Source: Diphasiastrum complanatum (taxonomy: Eukaryota; Streptophyta; Lycopodiopsida; Lycopodiales; Lycopodiaceae). Taken from it: 64,000 nt of DNA. Below are positions 40,624 to 53,560 of this stretch, one piece after another (the first letter of the stretch is position 1; each line of letters begins with the position of its first letter). The stretch covers positions 29,878,995 through 29,942,994 of the forward strand of contig CM055096.1 in the NCBI GenBank assembly GCA_029204225.1. Direction: 5' to 3'. The position numbers and the translations under genes were made by a program. The notes below the pieces were generated by a model, which was given only the letters and a program-made list of their open reading frames with translations, did not search any database and was not told the origin of the DNA.

Positions 40624-41850
40624 TTAAACTTTTTCACATGTACATTATGAAGCATAATAGGCAGTTTGACTTTGACCGGCCATTATAAATGCACCACTTG
40701 GCAATAGTACAGACAAGCAGCGGAAAAGTGCAAAACATGCGTTTGAAAAAAAAAGCACACATATTTTCTACTTTTTAATCTGTTTAAAAATGGGCATAAT
40801 ATTCAGAAGGTGTCCATTATGTACCTATTATAAACCCCATCCTACCAGCATTCCGAGCGCCTTTGGTAGTGCTCGAGAAACCTCTTTTGAGTTATCCTCA
40901 AAAAAATGTGCATTTTATAAAACTTCTCAATTTTTTGACTACTTTAACTTATAAAAAGGTTTATAAGCTTGTATAATAAACCGTCAAGTATCTTATGATA
41001 TCGATTTTTGAGAAAAATTGCCAATTCCATTCCTATACTTTGCCGGTTTTCTCGAGCACCAAGTTTCAAGTCATTGTTGAACACAAGGTGATTCATCAAG
41101 CTTGCATGCTTTTTCTTTTTAATAATCATTAACATAGATGCGTATTTGATTTGTGATGTTTTAGCATAACATTTTGCCTTTTGAATTGAAGCACACCTAG
41201 GGCCTATGCCCAACAACCCGTTGGCACTACTTAAGTCTTGCATGTGTCAATGAGACTCTATTAATATTAATTGTGACTTGCGGCCCCACCTGCCTTTTGC
41301 ATGTTTTCTAACGGGTCACAGTTAAGTATGCTTGGGCCCCACCAACATTTCACCATCGTGCTGTTGTGTTCATAGCTCCATTGTTGTCCATAATAGAAGC
41401 ATGATTCTTTGACATTCTACAAATTGTTGCTCCTGTAGCCAACCGTTAAGTTAAGTGACCTCTTGAGGTCTCACTATCTTGGCACTACTAATGCACTACC
41501 CTCGTTATCTGGTAATGGTTGGCTAACTGGTAATAGTTATCTGATAATGGTTGGCTAACTAGTAATCGCCAAAGGTAATAGGTAGTGGGATTTCAGCTAT
41601 CTCAATTACGCTAACGGGTAGCATACTTTAGGTATTGCTAATGGGTTGGTGGGAACATGTCCTTACTGGGCTTGTTGAAAAACATAAATAGCTAACAGTT
41701 GAAGATCCAGGCATTTGAGCCCTTCATTTTAAAAGCTCGGGTCCTATAATTGGATCTCAAATCTTAGTTTTGTTTTGGCTTTGAAATTTTAAACAAACAC
41801 TTAAATACAAATGATTAAAGTTTAAATGTTACAACATTTAAGAACAAACA
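40624..41850. other. Intergenic sequence
   Basis: AT-rich. Short local repeats 'ggttggctaactggtaat' occur around 41,515-41,580. No domain seen. Confidence 0.4.
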
Positions 41851-43030
41851 TTGTCATGCATAGTGGCAAGAATTATGATTTCCTATCAAAACGACTTAAG
41901 TGACTTAGTAATGTTGGTTACTACACAGCCTAATCCAACATTGCAAAAGGTGAACTCCATTATTCTCCAAGAAAAGATTCGAAGGAAGTCAAGTGGTTCA
42001 AGTTCCGACAACAATGCTTTGTTCTCCAAGAAGAAGCATTCCAAAGATGCTAAATCCTTTACTCATGTCAACAGCATGCAGTAAATACAAACTCCTCCAA
42101 CAAAGTTTACTTCAACTCCAAGCAATCAAAATTTGTTTCGCAAGTACTATAAGAAACCTGGCGATGACAGTAAAGATTGTAGAACCATAGCATTCAATGA
42201 GAGCAAAAAATAGCAACAACATCAAAATGCAACAATTGACCAAAAAGGCTCCTCTAAAACATTCGAAGATCAAAATCTATTTATAACTTAAGCTTCAAGA
42301 GCTACCCAACACATGACTTTCAAGAGGAGCTGGTTCAAAGCCTTCACTACTTCACAATATATCAAGTTTATCTACTTGGGAGACTCAAGCTCTAAATAAA
42401 TAGAAGGCAAGCGCACTTGATTAATGAATACCATAAATTCATTAATGATGGGCTTTATGTTTCTAGTTTAACCAAAAGTTTATTGTCTACCAATAGGATT
42501 GATGACCTAGGACATACAATCCAATTTACTAACTAACATAGATTCTAGACAACAAGAATTGCACTCTTGCCAAAGGCATGAGACAGGGTTATCTTGATAG
42601 ACTCAGTTATAATCCTTCATACAAGGCTCAAGCCATGACTTCTCATAGCTCATCTGAAAATACTAATATTGTATGGCATCAGAGGTTTGGACATCTCAAT
42701 ATGAGAAGTCTAACATACATGTATGAAAACCCTTCCTCTATTGGAGGTGCTTGATATTTCATTACATTTCATTGATGATTATTCAAAAAAAAACTACTAA
42801 CAAAATATGAGGCATTCTAATGCTTTCAAGAGTTCAAGCAACTTGCAAAAATTGAAAAATGAAAAATAATTAGACACTGCGTATAGATGGTGGAGGAGAA
42901 TACGTTTCCACAAAGATGCTCAACTATCTCTCAACGAATGGAATTCAGAGGTATAGTCCTTGGCAAAGTGGAGTTGTTGAGTGAAAGAATCAGGCTCTAA
43001 TGAAATCTGCAAAGGCTATGTTGGCACGTA
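41851..43030 (+). pseudogene. Decayed Ty1/copia gag-integrase
   Basis: Order on the plus strand: a zinc-knuckle remnant (YYKKPGDDSKDC) near 42,150; a protease-flank-like 'THDFQEELVQSL...YLLGRL' near 42,310; the pre-integrase motif 'WHQRFGHLNMRSLTYM' near 42,675; and integrase 'RIDGGGEYVS' and 'GIQRYSPWQSGVVE' near 42,885-42,990. Large parts are deleted. It ends at a CT-rich tract. Confidence 0.75.
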
Positions 43031-43850
43031 GTTATCTCTCTTTCTCTCTCTCTCTTTCTCTCACTCACCAGCATTCACAACACAAAAATAGGAGAGAACT
43101 CAACTCTTTAATTGAACTCGTGAAAGTTGAGAACAAGAATTACAAATGATTTGACCCTTATATAGTTAGGTCCAAAAGAGTTGAAGTGGCAATTGACTAT
43201 TGGCTCATTTCTAAAACTTGGAAGCCCTCATTAACTTGACCTTTTTTTAGTTTTCAGCTTGACTCTACAATGTTTTTGCACTTCCTATTTTGAGTCGTGC
43301 CATATAATTCCCTAGTCGTGCTTCAAGGCACATTTGCTAAACTAACTACTTATTACTTTTAAGCGCTTCATGGTGTATTTGCAGCTAATGATGCTTTAGT
43401 GTAGTACAAGTGCACCACTATACGATGTCTATCTTTACATAATCACATAATTTATGAAAGAGTCGAGGTTGGGAAAGCCCTCGTTGTTATTCACATGTTG
43501 TGCGTTTGGTAGTTGCATGGCTCTCTCTAAATGCCCAACAGAATATTATGAGAGCTAATATCCTTGAGAATGGAGATGCAACAAAGATGTGAGTGCCAAT
43601 CAAGAGTATCTCAACTCTGTAACTAAGAACTCCATAAGTCTCTGATTATAAATAATAAGCTGAAAGATTATCAAAAAATCATATCCAAAATGTCATTAAT
43701 GGATCAATAGGTCTTTAGCTAAATTTGGGTGCACATCTAGATTCATCAACAAGTTGAAAATCATGCATCTAACAAGCTAGATCATGAAAATCCATGCATC
43801 AAAATCACTAAGATCCAATGTAGTACTATTTTGATTTATACAACAGCAGC
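43031..43850. other. CT-rich tract and unassigned sequence
   Basis: (CT)n-like sequence at 43,033-43,064, then A/T-rich sequence without recognisable domains. It could include the outer part of the copia LTR to the right. Confidence 0.4.
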
Positions 43851-44316
43851 CCTGCAACAGAGTTTTACACGTGTGGATTCATTATACACAGCAAAATTAG
43901 CATTCTACACAATTGAATAGAAAATATAGAGAAATATAAAGGAGATGGACATAGAATCAAAGAAGGAAAGTTCTCCATACAAAATGAAAAGTCAAGGTCT
44001 TTTCTCCATGTAGGTACAACTATTTATAGAAGCAATAGTGTCACTTGGCCACTTGCCAAATAGTGCCTTAAAATGGTAGTTTCTAGGTACTTCACCACAA
44101 ACCTAGTTTTACTTGACTAGATGCAATGTATATATATCAACCAATTAGAGTAGGTCCAAATCCGAGCTTATCAACTTGCCTATTTGTTAAAAATAGCAAA
44201 TTTACTATTTTAGAGCTTTATTAAAATAAAGAAATCCATCTCTAAGTTGAAATGTCATGTTGGCCTCAAAATTGCCAATTAAAACTTATCAACCTAGCTA
44301 TTTGACATTTTTCACA
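43851..44316 (-). repeat. Probable 3' LTR of a minus-strand copia element
   Basis: The right end ...TTTTTCACA is followed by CTCCCTCTTCAACT, a polypurine tract on the minus strand (AGTTGAAGAGGGAG), and then copia RNase H. The left limit is uncertain, as no second LTR copy exists for comparison. Confidence 0.5.
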
Positions 44317-44369
44317 CTCCCTCTTCAACTAGTTTTAGCATAGATCTAGAAAGTACTCCAAGATGGATT

Positions 44370-44795
44370 CTATGCTTCCATAAACAAGTCTTTTTCTAAT
44401 GATTTGGTAAAGATATCAGCCACAAATTCCCTTGATGAGACATGTTGAAGCTCCACCTCCTTTGCCATGACTTGTTCTCTCACGAAATGATAAGCCACCT
44501 CGATATGTTTGCTCCTTGCATGCAAAACATGACTGTTTGCCAAAATTTGAGCTGAAAGGTTATCACAAAAGATTATTTGACACATTTTAAAATCTAGCGA
44601 GACAAGATCCAATACCATCCTTTTGATCCATATCATCTCCTTCGTGCATGAAATCAAAGCTTTGTACTCGGTGTCAATTGAGGATAGAGAGATAGTTGTT
44701 TGTTTCTTCGACATCCATGAGATAACTCCATCACCTATAAAAAATAGCATGTGCATCACAATGACAAACAATATTGAAGGTTTTCGAACTATCAA
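44370..44795 (-). pseudogene. Copia RNase H C-terminal part
   Basis: An open minus-strand frame of 141 codons. 'DGVISWMSKKQTTISLSSID' matches the copia G.ISW.SKKQ..V.LSS(T)E segment; then 'FCDNLSAQILANSHVLHARS' and 'KHIEVAYHFVREQVMAKEVE' and 'SSREFVADIFTKSLEKDLF' complete the RNase H and polyprotein end. The catalytic Glu of SSTEAE reads D-T-E here. The RT that should lie to the right is missing. Confidence 0.88.
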
Positions 44796-45261
44796 ATGTT
44801 AACATAACTTGTTTTGAAGCTAATGACGTGCCTTAACAATTTTTGCAAGTAGTTTCTAGGAAGCCTGACTAAAGAAGTGATTACGCAATATGGCTAAGCT
44901 CCAATTGTGATCTGCAACCAAAAAACTATTCTTAACTGTCATTTGAATAAGCCTAAATGACATTCATAACTAGTATAAATAGTTGATCACTTTCTAGTTT
45001 AATTTGATCTTCCTCTTTTGCATATTGATCATGGAGATTAATATAGCACATTGCTAGAAACAATTACTACTTATTAGCGAAAGTGTCAAATAGAATCAAG
45101 CAGCTACTTGAAGATAGTTTCAAGTTTGCAGTTGCACTCGCTATTGTTTTTTGCTCACGATTATTCCAATTTGTACATGCTACTTACTAAATTTATCATA
45201 CACTTTTATCGCGTTCAATATTATGTCAGAATGATCGAATGCTTCTCTGTTCTATTGTAAT
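44796..45261. other. Unassigned AT-rich sequence between copia remnants
   Basis: No LTR end, frame or domain can be supported. Confidence 0.4.
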
Positions 45262-46905
45262 GTGATTATATTCTCTTATAGTTTTTTCAGAATTGTCGAA
45301 ACATATACTTCTTATTTACCTCAATCGAATGGACTTGCTAAGAAACAAAATCGAACCTTAGTCAAAGCGGCTAAGTGTATGCTTGCTCACACTGCACTGC
45401 CTAAATTCTTCTGGGCTGAAGTTGTTTCCACTACAACTTATATTCATAACAGATGCTTGACTGAAGGGATCTCAAAAAAAATACCTTATAAAGTCTGGAC
45501 ATGTATCAAATTCATTTTCATTGGTTATACAATTTTAGATAAAGCTTATAAGTTGTATGATCCCTTTGAATCGAAGATATTCACTACCCGACATATTGTC
45601 TTTATCGAGGATCATTTTATCAACCTCAAGGGCAAAAGCAAAGCTCAGAAAGTCGAACTATCAAACACTTCTATTTTAAACTTGACTATTTCTATCAAAG
45701 GTTCGAATGCATTAACTTTAGGTGAATATCTTATCAACAACGAATTAGAAGAAGATCTTGCAGATCAACAAGAACAGAACCATGAAATTGAATGTTAGCC
45801 TCATTCATCTCCCAGAAGATTGACAAGAGATCACATACCACCTAATAGGTATATTGATGAATATGCTTGTTATCTCATTCGAAAGCTGACTATTATCAAA
45901 GAAGCACTCAGTCAGTCAGATTTCGATCTATGAAGAAAAGCTATAGATAGAGAGTATTCATCTCTCACCAAAAATCAGACTTGGACTATTGTCGAATTAT
46001 CTGCCAACAGAAATGTAGTTGATTGCAAATGGATATTGGAGATCAAATGCAAAGCGAATGGAAGTATCGATCTAAGGAAAGCTCAACTTATCACACGAGG
46101 ATTTTTCCAGATCTTGAATATCGACTATACTGAGACTTTCAGTTTGGTAGTAAAGCATTCTTCAATCAGACTTCTACTATCGTATGTTGCTACAGCGAAT
46201 CTGGAAATACATTAGATGGATGCACACATAGCTTATCTGAATGGTGTTATTGAAGAAGATGTATACATGATATAGCCCAAAGGTTATCTAATCAACGACA
46301 AAGACAATCATGTATGTAAACTTCATAGAGTACTTTATGGCTTGAAGCAATTTGCTAGAGCTTGGTTCCAAAGGATCAACATTTTTTTTATCGATCATGG
46401 TTTTAATCCAAGCACTTCAAATTCGAATGTCTACTTTAAGTCAGTACAACATTCTTTTATCATCATTACATTCTATGTGGACGACACAGTGCTATTCAAC
46501 GATAGTGTCGAACTAATAAAAAATGTGAAAGAAATGTTGTCATCAAATTTGACATGACAGATCTGGATGAAACATATTACTATCTCAGTATTCAAATCCA
46601 AAGAGACGGAGATCAAAGGCTGATTTAGATCACTCAACAGAGGTACATCTACAATATGCTAATCAGATCTAATATGATGAATTGCAATTTAGCTCACTCG
46701 CCAATGGACCCAAGACTCAAATTGTCTAAGGATCAGTGTCCTTAGACAAAAGAAAAGAAGGAACAGATGCGTGAGTACTTATATCATTCGATAATAGGTT
46801 CTAGACATAGCTTTTGTAGTCAGTATATGTCTAATCATGGTATTATACATTGGAAAGCTCTTATAAGAATTATGAGATACATTCAAGCTATTATGGACCA
46901 ATTTC
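45262..46905 (+). pseudogene. Copia integrase-RT remnant (plus strand)
   Basis: Integrase end 'YLPQSNGLAKKQNRTLVKAA' and '[19 protein letters not shown]'. A deletion joins 'YKVWT' to 'FIFIGYTILDKAYKLYDPFE'. The RT starts near 45,960 ('VDCKWILEIKCKANGSIDLR'), includes 'YLNGVIEEDVY' and 'LHRVLYGLKQFARAWF', and has the catalytic box 'ITFYVDDTVLFND' at about 46,470. It then fades near 46,905. Stops occur throughout. It belongs to the same lineage as the 48.5-53.5 kb element. Confidence 0.85.
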
Positions 46906-48449
46906 TTTTGCTTCATGAAACTTAATTTTAACTAAGATTGATCCTGGTAGTGGTTGGAGTCAACCCTTGCAGCTTTTGGATAAGGCCCAAAAGGACATTA
47001 TGGAGCTATGTGAGAGTTTTTCAATGGATGATTGCTTTTCGTGCGTAAGAGCTCTTGCCTAGATCCAAATCATGGTTGATAGCCCTTTAAAATCCAAGTT
47101 GATCAATATAGATGGGCCTTGGCATTTTGCGAGTAAATTTCTTGCAAGTTTTGCGAGTTTCTTTCTTGCCATCATTCAACAAAAAGATAACACATGGTGT
47201 GCCACCCTTTTTATGCTACTACTTCAATGTTTATTATTAAAAATGTGGTTTCGTACATAGTTAAAGATCCCACTAAGTAGAAGAAATTTCAAATTAATTT
47301 TTTTTTTCTCATTTCAGATAGCACGCTGGCGTGCTATCTTGGTTGGTTGCAAAAAAAAATTCTCATTTCATATAGCATGCCGACGTGCTATCTTTAAAGG
47401 TTGTAATTTTTTTTTTTAGTTGTTTTACTTAGCACATCGACTTACTATGTTGTGAGGTTTAAATACATATTCCGAAATAATGTTTTTACTCAAAATTTGG
47501 TTCTCAAATGTGTAAAAATAGTTTTTCTATTTTAAATTTACTTGGCTAGCTCATTGGCATGCTAGCCAAATCAGGTCCAAAAAGAAATTTAATTTTTCAA
47601 AAAGTTTTTCAAAAAAACTTCATGTTTTTTAAATAAAAAATTTAGGGCATTTTTTTGGTTATTTTTGCAAAAAATAGATATTTTCTACTCTTTTTTTTTG
47701 AGATTTGTGGAAGGAATTTTGGTATTAAAATCTGAGCCCCCCTTCTCTTAATTATCTTTTCACATGACTAACTTTACCACTCACCATCAAATTTTCCATG
47801 CTAATACAATCCACAATGCAGAGCTACACTATATGCAGATATGAAGATACTCTAATATTGCATTTACTGTCAATACCAAAAAAAACTACTACACAACAAA
47901 GAAAAGTGCTAGCTACTTTGGTAACGGTGCTAGGATTTTTCAAACTTCCTAGTTTAAAGGATTTGAAGGGACTTTAAAGGCAAAGGCCACTTCAATTGCA
48001 TTAGAAAAATCTCAATCTAAAGTGTGTGAAGGGACTTTATGGATAAACTTTAGTTGGAAGGGTAGGTCTTTTCATTATGAGGAAATAAGTTCATAAAAAG
48101 GGTTGGCCTTTTGGAGGCATTTTTTTAGCAATTTGGGCATTCCTTATTAACATTGACCTAAACAAAGAGAGGTATGGACCTATAGTTGCAAGTTTGAATC
48201 CCAAAATAAAGAGTATACTTTGAAGAGGAGATCTATAGGTTACTAGAACCAATTGCACCATCTTGATGCCTAGAAGTTCTGTGACATGCCAATACAAAAT
48301 TTGAAAATTCTTGAGAATGTTTGACTATCAAAACCTTATGTTGACCAAGTACAAAAATTTTGCATGCTAATTTTGGAAACACACTACAACATCAAAGAGA
48401 CACTTTCACAAACCATCAATTTTGTGAGATGATGGCACATATGGGAGAA
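46906..48449. other. Unassigned; coding-like stretch and hairpin cluster
   Basis: A plus-strand stretch near 46,930-47,060 is open and protein-like ('KIDPGSGWSQPLQLLDKAQK', then '...ELCESFSMDDCFSC') but of unknown family. Hairpins follow at 47,316-47,569. The rest is AT-rich. Confidence 0.35.
47316..47569. repeat. Series of hairpin motifs
   Basis: GATAGCACGC-TG-GCGTGCTATC (47,316-47,337), ATAGCATGCCGACGTGCTAT (47,371-47,390), a decayed AGCACATCGACTTACT (47,431) and TTGGCTAGC-N10-GCTAGCCAA (47,542-47,569). The first three share ~57-bp spacing and a T-rich/CTCATTT lead. Confidence 0.8.
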
Positions 48450-48459
48450 AGTGTGTTGG

Positions 48460-49660
48460 CTAAAGGTAGTAAGCTTGATGGAGTTTCAAATTATGCCATT
48501 TGAGTTTCAAAATTGCACTTTGATAAAAGAAGCGAATCTGTACAATGAAGCTATTTAAGTTCCACGAAATAGGACCGTCGTTGAAGAAGAATGTAAATCC
48601 AGATGTGGACTTATGATTGTCTGCATCTCCTCCCCAGCTTGCATCAGAATAACCATTGAGCTGATGAAGATTGTCATTGCTGACATCTCCATAGCAGATA
48701 CACTGGTCCATGGTAGCTTGAATATATCTCATGACTCGAATAAGAGCCTTCCAATGGGTAATGCCAGGATTATCCATGTATTGGCTGAGTGAGCTAACAG
48801 CAAAAGAGATATCTGGTCTTGTACAGACCATTGCGTACATGAGAGATCCTAGTATCGATCGATACAGATACTCTCTCATTTGCTCCTCTTCCTGCTTGGT
48901 TTGGGGACATTGGTTCTTTGACAAATGCAGGCCTGGATCCATTGGTGAGTGAGCTAATTTACAATTCATCAAATTGTATCTATTAAGAACATTATGAAGA
49001 TACCTCTGTTGAGTGATGTAAATCAGTCGATTTGCTCTGTCTCTGTGGATTTGAATTCCCAAGCAGAAGTGAGCTTCGTCCAGATCAAGCATGTTGAATT
49101 CTGAGAACAACATCTATTTTGAATCCTTAACCATATTGGTATCGTTGTTGAAGAGCAACGTATCATCCACGTACAAGGTGATGATAATGAGGGATTGCTA
49201 CACTAACTTTGAATAAACGTTGCAATCAGCAATGCTTGGTTTGAGTCCTTGTTCAATGAGGAATGTGTTGATCCTCTGAAACCAAGACCTAGCAGACTGT
49301 TTCAAGCCGTACAGTGCCTTGTGGAGTTTACAGACACGATTTTTCATGCCTTCCAGAACGTATTCTTTGGACTGGATCATGTAGATATCTTCTTGTATAA
49401 CTCCATTCAGATAGGCTGTTTGTACATCAAGTTGATGTACTTCGAGGTCGGCAGCTACAGCATAAGACAAGAGCATTCGGATCGACAAATGTTTGACGAC
49501 TGGACTAAAAGTCTTACTGTAGTCGACATTCAGGATCTAGGTGAATCCTCGTGCTACTAGTCTAGCCTTCCTTCGATCAATTTCTCTGTTGGCATTATAT
49601 TTGATCTTAAAGATCCATTTGCAATCAATGATATTGTAGCCAATAGGAGCTTCGACTAAT
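48460..49660 (-). pseudogene. Copia RT and partial RNase H
   Basis: The RT runs from 'WSLVEAPIGYNIIDCKWIFK' through 'LEVHQLDVQTAYLNGVIQED' and 'KLHKALYGLKQSARSWFQRI' to 'ITLYVDDTLLFNND' (both catalytic Asp, near 49,165). It continues with 'LYRSILGSLMYAMVCTRPDI', then RNase H 'GYSDASWGGDADNHKSTSGF' and 'FNDGPISWN', after which homology is lost at about 48,540. Stops lie near 49,555 and 49,196. Confidence 0.9.
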
Positions 49661-50061
49661 GACCATGTCTGATTCTTAATCAGAGAGGAATACTCTTTGT
49701 CCATGGCTTCTCTCCAGAGATCAGAGTCTAGTTGGCTAAGTGTCACTTCGACTGTCGTCGGTTCCTGCATTAAGAGACAGGCAGACTCAAGAGTATACCT
49801 TGTGGGTTGTGTGCGCACTCGGCTTGATCTTTTGGGAGGATTCGACTGATGAACCGCTCCTGGGACTTGTTGCTGGGTAGCAGCAACATCTTTGTCTGAT
49901 TCGTTATCTCGAAGTGGGTCGACAATACATACACCTGAGCCAGAAACTCGGACTGTTGTGTCAATGGCAGGTGATGAAGGTTCTTCTTGAGCAAAATCCT
50001 TTCCTTTGAGGTCGATGAACTGATCCTCGATAAAGACTATATCCCGGCTATACAAGATTTG

Positions 50062-50760
50062 CTAGGCATTAGGATCGTACAGCTTGTAAGTGTTATCAGA
50101 CAAAGTATATCCCATCAGGATGGTCTGGAAGTCCAATTTCTTCCTTGTGTCCTTTGGGATCTGCATGTAGGCAATGCACCCAAACACTCTTAGGTTCGTC
50201 AAAGAAGGCTTAGAGCCTGTCCACACCTCGTGGGGTGTCTTGTCTGAGAGGGCCTTGGTCGAACATCTGTTCTGGACGTAAGCTATAGTGGAGACAACTT
50301 CAGCCCAGAATCTCTTGGGCAACAATGCCTACGATAACATACATTTAGCATATTCGACCAGAGTACGGTTTCACCTCTCAGCTAAGCCATTAGACTGAGG
50401 ACTGTAAGGAGTGATGAATTGCTGCTCAATGTCTTGGCTTTGGCAGTACTCCTTAAACTCGACAGAGATATATTCTCCACCGTTGTCTGACCTTAGGGCC
50501 TTGATCGTCCTTCCAGTCTCCTTTTCTGCACGCTCCTTGAAGATTCTAAAGCAGTTGAAGGCTTCTAATTTCTTCTTTATGAAGTACACCATAGTCCTTC
50601 TGGAGAATTTGTCAATAAAGGTTATAAAATAATTGGCGTCCTTCAGCGAAGGATTTTTTATCGGGCCACAAATATCTGAATGTACAACATCTAGCAATCC
50701 TCTAGCAACATGCTGATGGTTTGACTTAAATGGTTTTCCTAGTCTGTTTACCAACTAGAC
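50062..50760 (-). pseudogene. Copia integrase
   Basis: 'LLDVVHSDICGPIKNPSLKD' holds the first catalytic Asp, 'IKALRSDNGGEYISVEF' the second, and 'ITPYSPQSNGLAER' leads to the Glu. A break at about 50,330-50,370 follows, then '[20 protein letters not shown]' and '[20 protein letters not shown]' with '[12 protein letters not shown]'. It inserts the cDNA. The zinc finger part upstream is damaged. Confidence 0.9.
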
Positions 50761-51028
50761 AGTCTTGACAGACAGGTAACTCGACCTTTTTGCGAGGATA
50801 GTCGAGATCAAGAACAATAGATTGTCTAGACATTCATTGTACAGCAGTATGATTTAAATGACCAAGTCTATAATGCCAAAGTAAACCTTTATTTGAATGA
50901 ATTGAAGTATTAAGAGCCTGACTAGAGGCAGAAAAACAATGACTCAACTTATACAAGTATCCATGCCTCTTTCCGAGTGCTAGGATCTTGCATGTCCTAT
51001 CAACTACTTTACACTGATCACATTCGAA

Positions 51029-52153
51029 CTATACTCTATGTCCTAGATCTGTGATTCTGCTTACAAAGAGCATATTCGTAAATAACTTTGGTACATACAT
51101 GACTTTAGAGAGTAGCTTAGACTGATCATTTGCAAAGCATAATCTTACAATGCCTTCACCTTTAATAGATTGTGTGCTATTGTCACCAAGGTGAACAAAT
51201 TTTTGAGTACTGTAAGATGTATAGGACTCAAAACAGCCAATAATGAGGCTAGTCATGTGCTGAGTGGCTCCGAAATCCAGGAACCAAGAACTGTCGCCAG
51301 ATGCTCCTTGATGGTTGGTCATGAAGGCATCATGATCCGCTTCCTGAATAGGCTGTGGAGCTTCTGTAGCTACATTTGCCACTTGATTCGACTACCCTTT
51401 GTTGTTGTTCTTCGCTTGAAGTATTCGGCAATCTTGTATTTCGTGGTTGTTTCGTTTGCAGTATCTGCAGAACAACTTCTTCTTTGTCTGCGGATTCGAC
51501 TGTTTCTCTCTGGTCTGGCTTTGATTGCTTTGGGCCTTTCTTCTTCTTCTACTTTGTCGTGCTCTTGTTGGTGTACAAGGCGCGAGAATCAGCTAAGGAA
51601 CTCGAGGCTTTGTTCCTTCGTGTGTCTTCCTACAATAACATAGTAATGACTCTCGAAAGAGTCAATTCTAGATGAGTCGTGATGATCATCACCCAGCTGT
51701 CGTAAGAACTTGGCAAGCTTGTAAGCAGTTGCATCACTGCGTCTTAATTGTCTATGACAGATCCGATAGCGGCCATTTGTCTTAGCAGGTTCTTGAATTG
51801 ATTAATGTGACTCTGTAGAAAATCACCATTCGTCATCTTGAGGGAGTAGAATTTCTTCCTGAGATTTAGCTTGGAAGCTATATCTCGCACTTCGTATAGT
51901 GTGCTCAAGATGTCCCAGACTTCTTTTGATGTCCGAGCCTCGGATACATGGCGATCTGGGTATCCGTGATGTTGAGGATGATCAGCGCGAAAGCTTTTCC
52001 ATCCTTCAGCTTCCATCTGGCGATTGTCATGTCGTCCGCTTCGGGTTTTCCTTCTGCACCTGTAACAACGTCGTACAATTCTTTTGTCATTAGTACAGTT
52101 GTCATCTTAAATTTTCACAGATGGTAATTGGCTCCATCAAGCTTGTCCATGGT
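51029..52153 (-). pseudogene. Copia gag and protease
   Basis: Gag starts at 52,153 (MDKLDGANYHL) and hits a stop in place of the expected Trp at codon 12, then continues 'KFKMTTVLMTKELYDVV'. After a shift it reads 'SKEVWDILSTLYEVRDIASK' and 'LQSHINQFKNLLRQMAAIG'. A perfect zinc knuckle CRYCKRNNHEIQDC lies at about 51,410-51,460. The protease has 'SWFLDFGATQHMTS', where active elements have D-S-G-A; the Ser is Phe. Confidence 0.85.
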
Positions 52154-52324
52154 AGGGTGGATTCCCCTTGAAAATCCATGTGGAAGAGTTAGTCTGAGTG
52201 ATAGGAGAAACTATCAGTGACTTAAGTATGAAAATCTGATACTAAAAAATACAAAACAAGAAAACAATTACTCTATCGGCTAGTAGAGTCTTGTACTGTG
52301 GAAGCTTATCAAGCTATGAAAATT

Positions 52325-52336
52325 GCTCTGATACCA
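52325..52336 (-). other. Primer-binding site (minus strand)
   Basis: GCTCTGATACCA directly next to the LTR start TGTTGG. Confidence 0.9.
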
Positions 52337-53479
52337 TGTTGGAGAGAGGGAGATGAACGAGCTGAGAAAAGGTGTCGTATGTTAGAAACGAAAAAATAAG
52401 CTCAAAGAGGTAAGACAGACATGAACGAAAAACGAACTTGAACAAAAAATGTTCGTGCGCAGTGGAATGAGCTATACGACTCTCTCCGTAAGTATGACTA
52501 TGCCTATCAGAACGAACAAGACGGTAGTGACGGGAATCACAGTCATTCTTGATTACGTAGCCAAACTTTAATAAATGAATGAAACTCCAGAAGAATGGTT
52601 TACCGCGAATAGTAAGACAAACTATTCATCGCGAATGATTCGTGAAGAGCTAGACGGTGCTCGACTGATAATTAGTTGTGAATGATTTGCGAAAGACAAA
52701 ACTAAATGGTAGTCGTCTATTACCAGAAAGAACAACTAGAAAGATCAGACAAAATGAATGATAAGCATAACAATATTAACATAGATCTAAACGCAGAATA
52801 AAGAACTGTATCAGATTAAGTATATCATGTATACATGTCAATAATGCGGTAGAGCACAAGACAATAGCGGACGAAACCGCGTGCCCTACGAAGCTTATAC
52901 AATTTGTAAAGGAATAAAACTTTATTGCTGACAATCAAGAATCAATGCGCAAGGCATCTAATTCGTCTCATTCATCAACTCATCAACTCATTCACTCATT
53001 AACCTGAATACACAAATGGTATCCAATATATATACATTATATTACAGGTGTGCAGATGTGGAAAGTACAGAGTTGATGTGCTATCTGTAAGAGATCGTGG
53101 GTGGCTGCAGTCATTGTCCAATCTATTGGTGCAACTCCATGGGGTGAGCGTGAAAAGGGTGTGACGTCAGTCAGTGCTGAAGTGATCGTTGGTGATGATA
53201 ATGCAAAAAGTGCATCACTCTTACGAGTAGCCTTAGGATTAGATTTACAAGGTGCCTTTGCTTTTAGGGCACCTTTGGCATTCTGTAAGATAGTGTCCCC
53301 TTTTCGCCTGTCACCATAACGTGTGTAAAAACACAGTGTTGCGATTCTTTCGCCTTTTCTTTGTCTGTGCGAATTTGCGTATAAATATGCAGACTGCGCG
53401 ACAACGTTAGTAAATATACAGCATAAAAGGAGGCAGATTAAAATGGGATCTAAGGAGAGTAGAGGGAATAAATCCAACA
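52337..53479 (-). repeat. 5' LTR of the copia element
   Basis: TGTTGGAGAG to AATCCAACA (plus strand), 1,143 bp, with TG...CA and an inverted-repeat end TGTTGGA. The other LTR is missing. Confidence 0.75.
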
Positions 53480-53556
53480 AGAAGTACATCAACTCGATGT
53501 ACATACAGGTTATTTGAATGGAGTTATAGAAGAAGACATTTACAAGATGCAGCCCG
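53480..53556 (+). pseudogene. Short copia RT fragment (plus strand)
   Basis: Reads 'EVHQLDVHTGYLNGVIEEDI' then 'YKMQP', the RT segment upstream of YGLKQ. It is only about 75 bp, squeezed between two minus-strand LTRs, and probably the target into which they inserted. Confidence 0.8.
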
Positions 53557-53560
53557 AGGA

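Larger units (their letters stand above)
48450..53479 (-). mobile_element. Ty1/copia element, minus strand, 3'-truncated
   Basis: From right to left: 5' LTR (52,337-53,479), PBS, gag, protease, integrase, RT and part of RNase H. The left end fades at about 48,450 in the RNase H, with no 3' LTR. Coding parts are recognisable throughout but have stops in gag, protease, integrase and RT. Confidence 0.88.
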
